Source of the DNA: Thermoanaerobaculia bacterium
GTDB taxonomy: Bacteria > Acidobacteriota > Thermoanaerobaculia > Multivoradales > JAIOJS01
DNA length: 64,000 nt
Reading direction: 5' to 3'
NCBI GenBank assembly: GCA_030429235.1
Contig: JAUIDB010000005.1
Location: forward strand, 62,001-126,000
The notes below the pieces were generated by a model that saw only the letters and a list, made by a program, of their open reading frames with translations, was not told where the DNA came from and made no database searches. Position numbers and translations under genes: made by a program. Positions 36,124 to 43,911 of the stretch are shown here, in pieces (positions within the stretch are counted from its first letter, which is position 1; each line of letters starts with the position of its first letter).

Positions 36124-36731
36124 CTCGGTTCGTCGGGGCCAGAACCGCCAGCGAACCAGCCCCGCTCCTCGGCCTGATCGAGCAGGCGTTGGGTGTACTC
36201 CCAGAGCGCCGGAGCGCCGTCGCCGATCGGAGCCAGCCGGCGTTGCACCTGGTCCCGCTCAACTCCGTGACGGCGCCACGAACCGCCCTCGGTGGCGATA
36301 TTCAGCAGCAGCGGAGCGAACCGATCCACCGAGTTCGCGAAGCGCGCCTCGGGAGTCTCGCGGGACTCGAATTCGTGCCACAGGGCCAAGCACTCCTGGC
36401 CGAGGTCATCCGGCAGCAACCCGAACAGTCGGCGGGCCGCCAGCTCTTCGCGCTCGGCCTTGCCGACGGTGGCGGTTTCGTCGTAGCAGAAGGTGTCGCC
36501 GGCGTCGATCTCGACGACATCGTGGACGAGCAGCATGCGAACCGTGCGTTCGACATCGAGTTTCGGCGGGCCGTGCTCGGCCAACACGACCGCCATCAGG
36601 GCGATATGCCAGGAATGCTCGGCGCTGTTCTCGAGGCGGGAGGCATCGGCGAGGGTCGTACGGCGTTGCACCGACTTCAGCCGGTCGAGTTCGAGCGCGA
36701 AGTCGACCTGGGCCTGCAACCGTTCGAGCAT
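36111..36731 (-). CDS. HD-domain 5'-deoxynucleotidase-like protein (YfbR/HDDC2 type)
   Basis: 206 aa. The HD-family metal residues are in place: H39 in AEHSWH, H70-D71 in LLVHDVVEIDAGDT with E74 and D76, and a later D in FANSVDRFAPLL. This arrangement is that of the YfbR/HDDC2 branch, which removes phosphate from 5'-deoxynucleoside monophosphates and acts in nucleotide pool balance. Start ATG 36731 has TATACT 6 nt upstream and no ribosome binding site. The C-terminal tail is short and Gly/Pro-rich. Confidence 0.85.
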   Translation of the reverse strand: MLERLQAQVDFALELDRLKSVQRRTTLADASRLENSAEHSWHIALMAVVLAEHGPPKLDVERTVRMLLVHDVVEIDAGDTFCYDETATVGKAEREELAARRLFGLLPDDLGQECLALWHEFESRETPEARFANSVDRFAPLLLNIATEGGSWRRHGVERDQVQRRLAPIGDGAPALWEYTQRLLDQAEERGWFAGGSGPDEPSEPA

Positions 36732-36737
36732 GACGGC

Positions 36738-36787
36738 AGTATAGCGGGCGGCAGCTGCAGGGCATCCTCCTCGCCATCGGCTAAACT
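36738..36787. promoter_or_regulatory. divergent -10 elements for the HD gene and the small membrane-anchored protein
   Basis: Minus strand: TATACT at 36743-36738, 6 nt before the HD ATG (leaderless geometry). Plus strand: TAAACT at 36782-36787, about 50 nt before the small-protein ATG, which instead has a GGAG ribosome binding site. No strong -35 was seen on either strand. Confidence 0.45.
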
Positions 36788-36837
36788 GGAGCTACCGCTG
36801 CCCAGTCCTTGCCCGGTCCCGCATACGGAGTTTCCTC

Positions 36838-37320
36838 ATGGCCAAGATCGCTCGTCTCGTCGCCCTGGTCGTCCTCGCCTTTGTCGCCTATGACTATGGC
36901 TGGCCCTGGTTGCAGGGGATCCTCGACGGCCAGGGCAGTCTGACGACCTCCTCGTTCACCGCCGACGATGGTGAGGCGTACGGCTCGAGCGACGTCGAGA
37001 GCTGTCTAGCCGCGGCCACATCGGCCAACGACGCCTTCGGGGCCGGCATCGGACAGTTCGTGCGGGGCAAGCCAGACACCGGTGCCTGGATGAGTTTCGC
37101 CGGTCGAGTCCAGCGCCAGGTGGCGGAGGCGCAGTCGGACTGCAGCTGCGGTTCGGAGGCGTGTTCGCTAGCCTCGGAAGCGATGTCCTCGCTAGACTCG
37201 CTGATTCAGGAAACCGATGGCCTGGTACGGGGATCGACCGATCGATTCGGCAATCCCGCCACCCGTCAGGAAGAGATCTACGACCTGCTCCAGGCCGCAC
37301 GCAACGCGCGCGGCAACTGA
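36838..37320 (+). CDS. hypothetical membrane-anchored protein with four cysteines
   Basis: 160 aa, not recognised. A single hydrophobic N-terminal segment (about 6-28) suggests a membrane anchor or uncleaved signal. The remainder is Ser/Ala/Asp-rich and helical, with cysteines at 56, 102, 104 and 109 (the last three as CSCGSEAC) that could form disulfides or bind a metal. GGAG lies 8 nt before the ATG and a TAAACT -10 lies upstream, so it looks like an expressed single gene. It converges on the M64 peptidase gene 30 nt away. Confidence 0.7.
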   Translation: MAKIARLVALVVLAFVAYDYGWPWLQGILDGQGSLTTSSFTADDGEAYGSSDVESCLAAATSANDAFGAGIGQFVRGKPDTGAWMSFAGRVQRQVAEAQSDCSCGSEACSLASEAMSSLDSLIQETDGLVRGSTDRFGNPATRQEEIYDLLQAARNARGN

Positions 37321-37350
37321 GCCTCAGCGCGCACCGGTCTGCGGCGTCTC

Positions 37351-38811
37351 CTAGCGTGAGTACAGGTCGATGATGCGTTCGATGGCGCGATGGCAGACGG
37401 CGCAGAAGCCGACTTCGTTGCGGGTGAACATGATGCAATCAGCCTGCGGTCGGTAGAGCCCGTGGGCCTCGTAGCCGGCTCCTTCGAAGGCGCCGACGGC
37501 CTGCGACCATTCACCACGGGCCAAGAGCTCGGTAGACCACTCCTGGGTCTCTCGGAAGAAGGCGTCCATGACCTCCTCCGACACCCCCTGGGCGCGGAGT
37601 TCGGCCCGCTTGGCCTGTCCCTCGCGAGACCGCCGGTCGTACTCCTCCTTGGGCCAGGGGGTCGGAATGGGAGTGTCGTCAGTGACCAGGTCGGCCCATT
37701 TGAACTGCTCCGGGTCGCTGAGGTTGGTGACGTTGGGCGACCAGGGTTCGGGCGGATTGGCGGCTCCGGTGGCATAGGAAACCGGTGAGGTGTAGTACTC
37801 GTCTCCGAGCCCCGCGAAGTGGTGGCCGAACTCGTGCACGAACACGTATTCGGCGAAGCCGGTGTCGACGGAGGTGGTGGCCTGGTGGTTGAAGATCCCG
37901 CCGCCGCCGTACTGCGCGTCGTTGACCAGGATCTCGAGGAACTCGTAGGGCGCGGCTGAGGCGATGTCCCGCAGGGCTCGGTTGTCGTAAGTCAGGACGT
38001 AGCGTTCAGAATCGAAGATGTTGTAGCTCGCCGACAGCGGTGTGCGCCGGTAGTGGCCGGCGCGCGGTCGGTTGCCGCCGCTCTCGGCAGTCGGGACGTC
38101 GATGGCCCAGACGTTGAAGTCGTTACGACGACTCTTGAACGGTTCCCAACGAAACAGCGCTTCGGTCAGCCGCTGCGCGTCGGCGTGGAACTTGTCCATC
38201 TCGTCGGCGGTGTAGCCTTCCGGCAGCAGCAGCAGGTCGACCTTCTCCTGTGCGGGACCGTTCTCCTGCACGGCCCAGACCCGACCGGCTGCGGCGCGGT
38301 CGGCGGGATTCACGAAGCGGGAGTTGGGGTCCACGGTGACCTCCCAGAGGGGCTCGAAGGCGAGGTGCTCCCCACGGTCCAGGAGTTCGACCCGAACCGG
38401 ACTCCGAGGCCAGGGGAAGCGGAGCGATTCGTGGAAGGTCCGGTACCTCTCCTGGGCCTCTCCGGTCGTCACCCACTCGCCGTAGATCGAGGCGAAGCCC
38501 CGGGAGTAGAGGAGCCGGCCGCTGGCCGCATCGTAGACCCGGAACAGGTACTCGCCGAGGTCGGTGTCGTCGATCAGCTGACTCGTGCTGCCCGACCAGG
38601 GTCCGTCGGAGACCACCTGGTCGAGGGCCAGGATCTCGGTCCCCTGCCCACCGGTGTGGAAAAAATCGAGACGCATCGTCTTGTTCTCGAAGTCCTGGTC
38701 GAAGGTGAAGTGTTGGTCGAAGGTGCTGGTCTCGTGGTGATCCAGGGCCACGGTGGGTGCGGTCCCGGCCAGCGCGAGGGTGAGAAGAAGGGTGAGATTC
38801 GTACGGGTCAT
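37351..38811 (-). CDS. secreted M64 family (IgA peptidase-like) metalloprotease
   Basis: 486 aa from ATG 38811, with a signal peptide ending near AGTAPTVA (about 22). An N-terminal beta domain (about 30-160) precedes the peptidase region that begins VDLLLLPEGYTADEM. The zinc site HEFGHHFAGLGDEY (326-339) supplies HExxH plus a downstream Asp/Glu ligand, as in the M64 family. A cysteine pair near the end (CIMF...CAVCHRAIE) may be structural. M64 proteins in Acidobacteriota and Bacteroidota are generally uncharacterised exported proteases. Its ATG overlaps the stop of the upstream ATP-grasp gene, so the two are translationally coupled. Confidence 0.88.
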   Translation of the reverse strand: MTRTNLTLLLTLALAGTAPTVALDHHETSTFDQHFTFDQDFENKTMRLDFFHTGGQGTEILALDQVVSDGPWSGSTSQLIDDTDLGEYLFRVYDAASGRLLYSRGFASIYGEWVTTGEAQERYRTFHESLRFPWPRSPVRVELLDRGEHLAFEPLWEVTVDPNSRFVNPADRAAAGRVWAVQENGPAQEKVDLLLLPEGYTADEMDKFHADAQRLTEALFRWEPFKSRRNDFNVWAIDVPTAESGGNRPRAGHYRRTPLSASYNIFDSERYVLTYDNRALRDIASAAPYEFLEILVNDAQYGGGGIFNHQATTSVDTGFAEYVFVHEFGHHFAGLGDEYYTSPVSYATGAANPPEPWSPNVTNLSDPEQFKWADLVTDDTPIPTPWPKEEYDRRSREGQAKRAELRAQGVSEEVMDAFFRETQEWSTELLARGEWSQAVGAFEGAGYEAHGLYRPQADCIMFTRNEVGFCAVCHRAIERIIDLYSR

Positions 38812-39761
38812 GGCGTCTCCGGGGTCGGGTCGGACGTCCCACTGGGGCCGTCGGACGGATTGGGAAGGGGGACCGTATCGTCGAGCCTGCGGCCGTCGAT
38901 GCGCTGGAGCAGGGCATCGGCGAGGCGTTCCGCGGCATGCGGTGCGTGGCGGAAGAACAGCGAGGGTTCTACCAGTTCGAGCTCGATGAGTCGTAGCTCC
39001 CCGTCGTCGTTTCGCAGAAAGTCGGTGCGCGCGTACAGGAGGTCGGGTAGACGGACCGCTTCGACTGCCTGCAGGGCGAGGGCGATTTCGGCCGGCTTCG
39101 GGGTGATCGGTTCGTCGTGAGCCCCGAAGTCGTCCTGCACCCGGTAGTCGCCGGGAGTCGGGACCTTGCGTACGGCGTGGGTGACGGCGCCGTCGATGAC
39201 GAACAGCGAGAGTTCTCCCTGCTGTTCGACGCTCTCCTGGTAGGGCTGCAGCAGCATGTCCTCTCGCTGCAGCAGGCGGTCGAGGTGGGCCTGGGCGCGG
39301 CGGACGGCGGCGGGCTCGTCGTCGAAGCGCAGGGTCTCGCGAGCGGTGGCGCCGATGGCGGGTTTGAGGAAGGCTCGTTGCCAACCCGTGGCTCGCAGCA
39401 ACCGGGCGAGGTCGATCGGCTCCCCCCGTTCGAGCCAACAGGTCGGAAGAGTCGGGACGCCGCGCGCTTCGAGGTCGCGAAGGTATCCCTTGTGGGTGTT
39501 CCAGTGGACCACCTCGGCGGAATTGAAGAGCCGAGTCTTGCGGTTGATGCGGTCGGCCCAGTCCAAGTAGTCCCGACGCCGCTCCATGTAGTCCCAGGTG
39601 GTGCGGATCAAGCAGGCGTCGAGCCGATGCCAGGCGAAGTCGCGATCACTCCAGGCCGGACGCAGCAGATCGACGCCCCGGTCGACCAGCGCTTGATGGA
39701 GCGGTTCGTCGTCGACTTCGTGATCGGGAAGGTCCTCGCAGGTAGCCAGGGCGATGCGCAT
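38808..39761 (-). CDS. ATP-grasp ligase, RimK/glutathione-synthetase-like
   Basis: 317 aa from ATG 39761. The start was set by TATAGT 7 nt upstream; the GTG at 39770 overlaps that element. The layout fits the ATP-grasp family: an N-terminal domain (MRIALATCEDLP, DACLIRTTWDY), then an ATP-binding region with FLKPAIGATARETLRF, LQPYQESVEQQGELSLFVIDG, and the Mg-binding ELRLIELELVEPSLF. It resembles proteins annotated as cycloserine-synthesis DcsG-like or glutathione-synthase-like ligases. Substrates are unknown. It overlaps the exported M64 peptidase by 4 nt, an unusual pairing. Confidence 0.82.
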   Translation of the reverse strand: MRIALATCEDLPDHEVDDEPLHQALVDRGVDLLRPAWSDRDFAWHRLDACLIRTTWDYMERRRDYLDWADRINRKTRLFNSAEVVHWNTHKGYLRDLEARGVPTLPTCWLERGEPIDLARLLRATGWQRAFLKPAIGATARETLRFDDEPAAVRRAQAHLDRLLQREDMLLQPYQESVEQQGELSLFVIDGAVTHAVRKVPTPGDYRVQDDFGAHDEPITPKPAEIALALQAVEAVRLPDLLYARTDFLRNDDGELRLIELELVEPSLFFRHAPHAAERLADALLQRIDGRRLDDTVPLPNPSDGPSGTSDPTPETP

Positions 39762-39768
39762 CGGCCGC

Positions 39769-39798
39769 ACTATAGCGCGCCCATCGGGCGGGTAAGAT
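39769..39798. promoter_or_regulatory. divergent -10 elements between the ATP-grasp and TauE/SafE genes
   Basis: Minus strand: TATAGT at 39774-39769, 7 nt before the ATP-grasp ATG. Plus strand: TAAGAT at 39793-39798, 10 nt before ATG 39809. Neither start has a ribosome binding site. Confidence 0.45.
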
Positions 39799-39808
39799 GC
39801 CGAGATCG

Positions 39809-40579
39809 ATGCTCACTCCTGATGCTCTCCTGGCCTCGACTCCCGCTCTCGGGACTGCGCTTTTTCTCATCGGCATCGTGGCGGGAACGATCAACGTCGT
39901 AGCCGGAGGCGGCTCGTTCTTGACGCTGCCAGTACTGATCCTACTCGGCCTCCCGGCGGGGGTGGCCAACGGCACCAACCGCGTGGGGATTCTGCTGCAG
40001 AACGCCGGTGCGGCTTGGTCCTTTCGGCGCTCGGGGACGTTGGGGGGACTCCCGCTCGGTCGCGAACTCGCGGCGGGAGTCCTGGGTGCACTGGCCGGGG
40101 TCTGGTTGGCGCTCCAGGTGGGCGATTTCGCGTTCCGCCGGATGCTGGCGGTGTTGATGGTCGTGGTCTTCCTGGGCACGCTGTGGCGTCGGCCGACCGC
40201 TCGAGACGCCGCGGGGTGGCTTCGGTGGGGGTCCCCGCTGGCCGTCGTCGGCTTTTTCCTGGTGGGTGTCTACACCGGATTCATCCAGGCCGGAGCTGGT
40301 TTCTTCGTGCTCATGGTCACCTCGGCTCTCGGCCTGGATCTGGTACGGGGCAACGCGATCAAGGTCGTTCTCATTCTCTGCATTACGGTCCCGGCCCTCG
40401 CCCTCTTCGCGGCCAACGGGCGGGTCGACTGGTTCTGGGGCCTCTGTCTCGCTGCGGGCACCTTCCTCGGTGGGCAGTTGGGAGTGCGGTTGACGCTGAC
40501 GCGCGGCGAGGCCTGGGTGCGGGGTTTCTTGTCCGTGACGGCGATCCTGTTCGCGGTCGCGCTGTGGATTCGGGGCTAG
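39809..40579 (+). CDS. TauE/SafE family sulfite/anion exporter
   Basis: 256 aa from ATG 39809 (an in-frame ATG at 39797 overlaps the -10 and adds four residues). About seven to eight membrane segments. The family repeats are visible: GIVAGTINVVAGGGSFLTLPVLILLGLPAGVANGTNRVGILLQN in the first half and VGVYTGFIQAGAGFFVLMVTSALGLDLVRGNAIK in the second. TauE/SafE proteins export sulfite, sulfoacetate or similar anions; the substrate here is not defined. The addB GTG follows two bases after its TAG, so the genes may be co-transcribed. Confidence 0.88.
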   Translation: MLTPDALLASTPALGTALFLIGIVAGTINVVAGGGSFLTLPVLILLGLPAGVANGTNRVGILLQNAGAAWSFRRSGTLGGLPLGRELAAGVLGALAGVWLALQVGDFAFRRMLAVLMVVVFLGTLWRRPTARDAAGWLRWGSPLAVVGFFLVGVYTGFIQAGAGFFVLMVTSALGLDLVRGNAIKVVLILCITVPALALFAANGRVDWFWGLCLAAGTFLGGQLGVRLTLTRGEAWVRGFLSVTAILFAVALWIRG

Positions 40580-40581
40580 CG

Positions 40582-43500
40582 GTGGAGACGAAGGCGGTCC
40601 AGCTTCGGTTCTCGCGTCAGGCTGCAGGTCGCCTCGAGGTTGCCCGCGAATGGATCGCCGCGCGCCCGCCACTGGAGGAGGCGTGGCTGGTCGCCGATCG
40701 CAAACGGGTCGCCGACGAACTCGTCCGGGGTTTGGCCGCGGCGGGTCAGGGGCGCTTGGGGCTTCGTGGCACGACCGTGCTGCAGCTGGCCGGCCAACTG
40801 GCGGCGCAGTCGGCGGGCCTGGTCCCCCTCTCGCGGCTGGCCGCCGAGGCCGTCGTGGCCCGGACGGTCGACCGCTCGGTAGCCGACGAAGGAGCCTTGG
40901 CCTTCTTCGAGCCGGTGCGCGAGACGCCGGGCTTTTTACCTGCCCTTCTCAGGACCCTCTCCGATCTGCGGCTGGCCGAGGTGGATGCCGCCGAACTCGA
41001 GGGGGTTGGACCGAGGGGTCGGGACCTGGCTCGACTCCTGAGGGCCTACCATCGGGAGCTCTCCGCGCTTTCGCTGGCGGATCGAGCGGGACTGCTGACC
41101 GCAGCGCTGGAGGGTGTACCCGCGCACTGGGGACCGATGGTCTGGCTCGACCCGACGGTGACGTCTCGTCTCGAGGCGCGGTTCGTGGCGACCCTGGTGG
41201 CACGTTCGCCCGAGGTCCTGATCCTGTTGCCCGAGGGAGACCGAGAGAGCCGGGACCGCTTGGAGGACGCCCTCGATGTGGCCGCCCGCGCGCTGGAGAA
41301 AGAGGATTCTCCGATGCGTCGCCTCGACCGAGGCCGTGCCTATCTCTTCGAGCGCGACGTGCCCGCCTCGGAGGCCGAGGCGGCGGACGACAGTCTGGTC
41401 TTCTTCTCGGCTCCGGGTGAGGGCCAGGAGGCGGTCGAAATCGCCCGACGTCTCCACGCTCTGGCCGCGTCGGGCGTTCGGTTCGACCGCACGGCGATTC
41501 TGCTACGCAACCCCACTGCCTATCAGCCGTTGGTCGAGGCAGCGCTCGAGCGAGCCCGAATTCCGGCCTACTACTCCCGGGGCGTGTTGCGTCCCGACCC
41601 CGCGGGCCGCGCGCTTCTGGCCCTCATCGACTGTGCCACCGAGGGACTCTCGGCCGAGCGGTTTGCCGAGTACCTCTCCTTCGGGCAGGTACCGGCGCTC
41701 GAGACAACAGGCCAGCCACCGTCGCCGCCGGTCCCCTGGTTCGAGGCGGGTCCGCCGGACGGCGAAACGACACCGTTGGTGAGTCCGGCGCAGCTCACCC
41801 ATCAGCTCGAGCTTCGCTTCGACGCGGGGTACGAGCAGCCGAGGCAGCAAGCGGTGGTGGCCGGGACCCTGGTGGCACCCGCCCAGTGGGAGAAACTGTT
41901 GGTCGACGCGGCGGTGGTTCAGGGGGAGGAACGATGGCGCCGCCGGCTCCGAGGTCTCGAAGCGGAGTTCGAGAAACAGAGCCTGGCCTCGGGCGAGGAC
42001 GACGAGCAACGGGCACGGGCCGAGCGTTCGCTCGAGCGGACGCGACACCTGCGAAGGTTTGCCCTGCCCCTGATCGAGGAGTTGGCCGAGTGGCCGGCGC
42101 GAACGACCTGGGAGCAGTGGCTCCATCGGCTCGAACGGCTCGCGGTGCGTTCCCTGCGGCGTCCCGAACGGGTGCTCGAGGTGCTGGCCGAGTTGCGGCC
42201 GATGGCGGGGGTGGGCGATGTGAGCCGCGACGAGGTGCGGCGGGTGCTCGCCGACCGCTTGCGGAATCTGCGGGGGGGAAGTGAGGGACGGGGGTACGGT
42301 CAGGTGTTCGTCGCCCCGCTCGAAGAGGCCCGAGGCCGGAGCTTTGATACGGTCTTCCTCCCTGGCCTGGCCGAGGGCGTCTTCCCCCGTCCGCACTTCG
42401 AAGACCCCCTGCTGCTGGACGAGGATCGACTGCGGCTGCGTCCGGCCGAGGCCGACGAACGGCCCGACCTCGCGACGCGAGAGGTGCAATCGAGTCGCGA
42501 ACGGTTGTTGGCCCAACTGGCGGTCGGCAGCGCCGAGCGGCGTCTGGTCGCGTCCTATCCCACGCTCGACGCCCTGCAGGAGCGCGCCCGCGTGCCGTCG
42601 TTCTACGCCCTGGATCTGTTGCGAGCGGCCGACGGTTCCCTGCCCGATCAGCGTAGCTTGGAGCGCCGGGCCGCCGAGAGTTCGGCCCTGCGGCAGGGCT
42701 GGCCGGCGCCTCGACAGCCAGAGGTAGCCATCGACGGTGCCGAATTCGATCTCTCCGTGGTCGAACCCCTGTTGCGGGGATTGGAGGCGGGTGCCGATCC
42801 GGACTCGCTGCGCGGCGAGGCCAACTATCTGCTCTCGGTCAGCGATCGGTTGGCTCGAGCCTTGCGGCAGCGGGGCCGGCGCTGGCGGAACTTCTTCTCT
42901 TCGGCCGATGGTCTGGTGGGCGATCGTCGCGCCGAGTCGCTGGAGCGGCCCGAACTGCTAGAGCTCCTGGCGGACCGACGGCTGACCGCTCGCGCCTACT
43001 CCCCGACCGCATTGCAAGGCTGGGCCGCCTGCCCCTACCGTTTCTTCCTGCACGGCGTCCTGCGCCTGCGACCGCGGGACGAAGCGGTGCGGCTCGAGCG
43101 CCTCGACCCCCGAACCCGCGGCAGCATCTACCACGAGGTGCAGGCCGAGGCGCTCCGCCAGTTGGCGGCGTCAGACCACCTGCCAGTGGTCGAGGCCAAT
43201 CTCGAGGGGGCGCTCGTCATCCTCGATCAGGCTTTCGATGCCGTCGTCGCGCGCAACGAAGAGGACCTCGCCCCGGCGCTCCTCGGCGTCTGGCGTTCCG
43301 AGATGGAGGCGATGCGGGTCGACCTTCGGGGTTGGCTCCGCCACGTCTCGATGGAGGAAGAACCCTGGCTGCCGCGCTGGTTCGAGTTGGGTTTTGGGCT
43401 GCGTGGCCGCGAAGATCGCGACCCGGAGAGCACGGTCGATCCGGTCACCCTACTGGAACGATTCCGAGTGCGGGGGGCGATCGACCTGGTGGAGGTGCAC

Positions 43501-43911
43501 GACGCCAGTGGCCGACTCCGAGTCACCGACCACAAGACGGGGCGCCCCCCCGAAGCGGCCGAGGTACAGGTCGGACGTGGCGAGATCCTGCAGCCGTTGC
43601 TCTACGCGTTGGCGGCGCAGAGCATCCTGCAACGACCGGCGGAGCGGGGCCGCCTTTTCTACAGCACCCGGCGCGGTGGCTACGAGACCCGCGAGGTACC
43701 GCTGGGCCCCTCGCAGCTGCACTATCTGGAGGACGTCCTGGGATCGATCGATGAAGCGCTCGGGGACGTCTTCCTGCCGGCCGCGCCGGCCACTGGGGCG
43801 TGCCGCTACTGCGACTTCCGCCCGGTGTGCGGACCCTACGAGGAGACCCGGCTCCAGAGGAAGAGGAAGGACCGCTTGCACCGGCTCGAACAGGTGAGGA
43901 CGTACCAGTGA
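40582..43911 (+). CDS. addB: AddB-like subunit of the AddAB helicase-nuclease
   Basis: 1109 aa, GTG start two bases after the TauE/SafE stop. The N-terminal and middle parts look like an inactivated UvrD-type helicase: no clean Walker A, but motif-like blocks such as FDTVFLPGLAEGVFPRPHFEDPLLLDE. The C-terminus is a PD-(D/E)XK nuclease with GSIYHE, a D in RGAIDLVEV, DHKTG and the LQPLLYALA helix. Four cysteines framing it (first in AACPYRFFLHG, then CRYCDFRPVC) match the AddB 4Fe-4S staple. With AddA it processes double-strand breaks for RecA loading. It overlaps addA by 4 nt (GTGA). Confidence 0.88.
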   Translation: METKAVQLRFSRQAAGRLEVAREWIAARPPLEEAWLVADRKRVADELVRGLAAAGQGRLGLRGTTVLQLAGQLAAQSAGLVPLSRLAAEAVVARTVDRSVADEGALAFFEPVRETPGFLPALLRTLSDLRLAEVDAAELEGVGPRGRDLARLLRAYHRELSALSLADRAGLLTAALEGVPAHWGPMVWLDPTVTSRLEARFVATLVARSPEVLILLPEGDRESRDRLEDALDVAARALEKEDSPMRRLDRGRAYLFERDVPASEAEAADDSLVFFSAPGEGQEAVEIARRLHALAASGVRFDRTAILLRNPTAYQPLVEAALERARIPAYYSRGVLRPDPAGRALLALIDCATEGLSAERFAEYLSFGQVPALETTGQPPSPPVPWFEAGPPDGETTPLVSPAQLTHQLELRFDAGYEQPRQQAVVAGTLVAPAQWEKLLVDAAVVQGEERWRRRLRGLEAEFEKQSLASGEDDEQRARAERSLERTRHLRRFALPLIEELAEWPARTTWEQWLHRLERLAVRSLRRPERVLEVLAELRPMAGVGDVSRDEVRRVLADRLRNLRGGSEGRGYGQVFVAPLEEARGRSFDTVFLPGLAEGVFPRPHFEDPLLLDEDRLRLRPAEADERPDLATREVQSSRERLLAQLAVGSAERRLVASYPTLDALQERARVPSFYALDLLRAADGSLPDQRSLERRAAESSALRQGWPAPRQPEVAIDGAEFDLSVVEPLLRGLEAGADPDSLRGEANYLLSVSDRLARALRQRGRRWRNFFSSADGLVGDRRAESLERPELLELLADRRLTARAYSPTALQGWAACPYRFFLHGVLRLRPRDEAVRLERLDPRTRGSIYHEVQAEALRQLAASDHLPVVEANLEGALVILDQAFDAVVARNEEDLAPALLGVWRSEMEAMRVDLRGWLRHVSMEEEPWLPRWFELGFGLRGREDRDPESTVDPVTLLERFRVRGAIDLVEVHDASGRLRVTDHKTGRPPEAAEVQVGRGEILQPLLYALAAQSILQRPAERGRLFYSTRRGGYETREVPLGPSQLHYLEDVLGSIDEALGDVFLPAAPATGACRYCDFRPVCGPYEETRLQRKRKDRLHRLEQVRTYQ

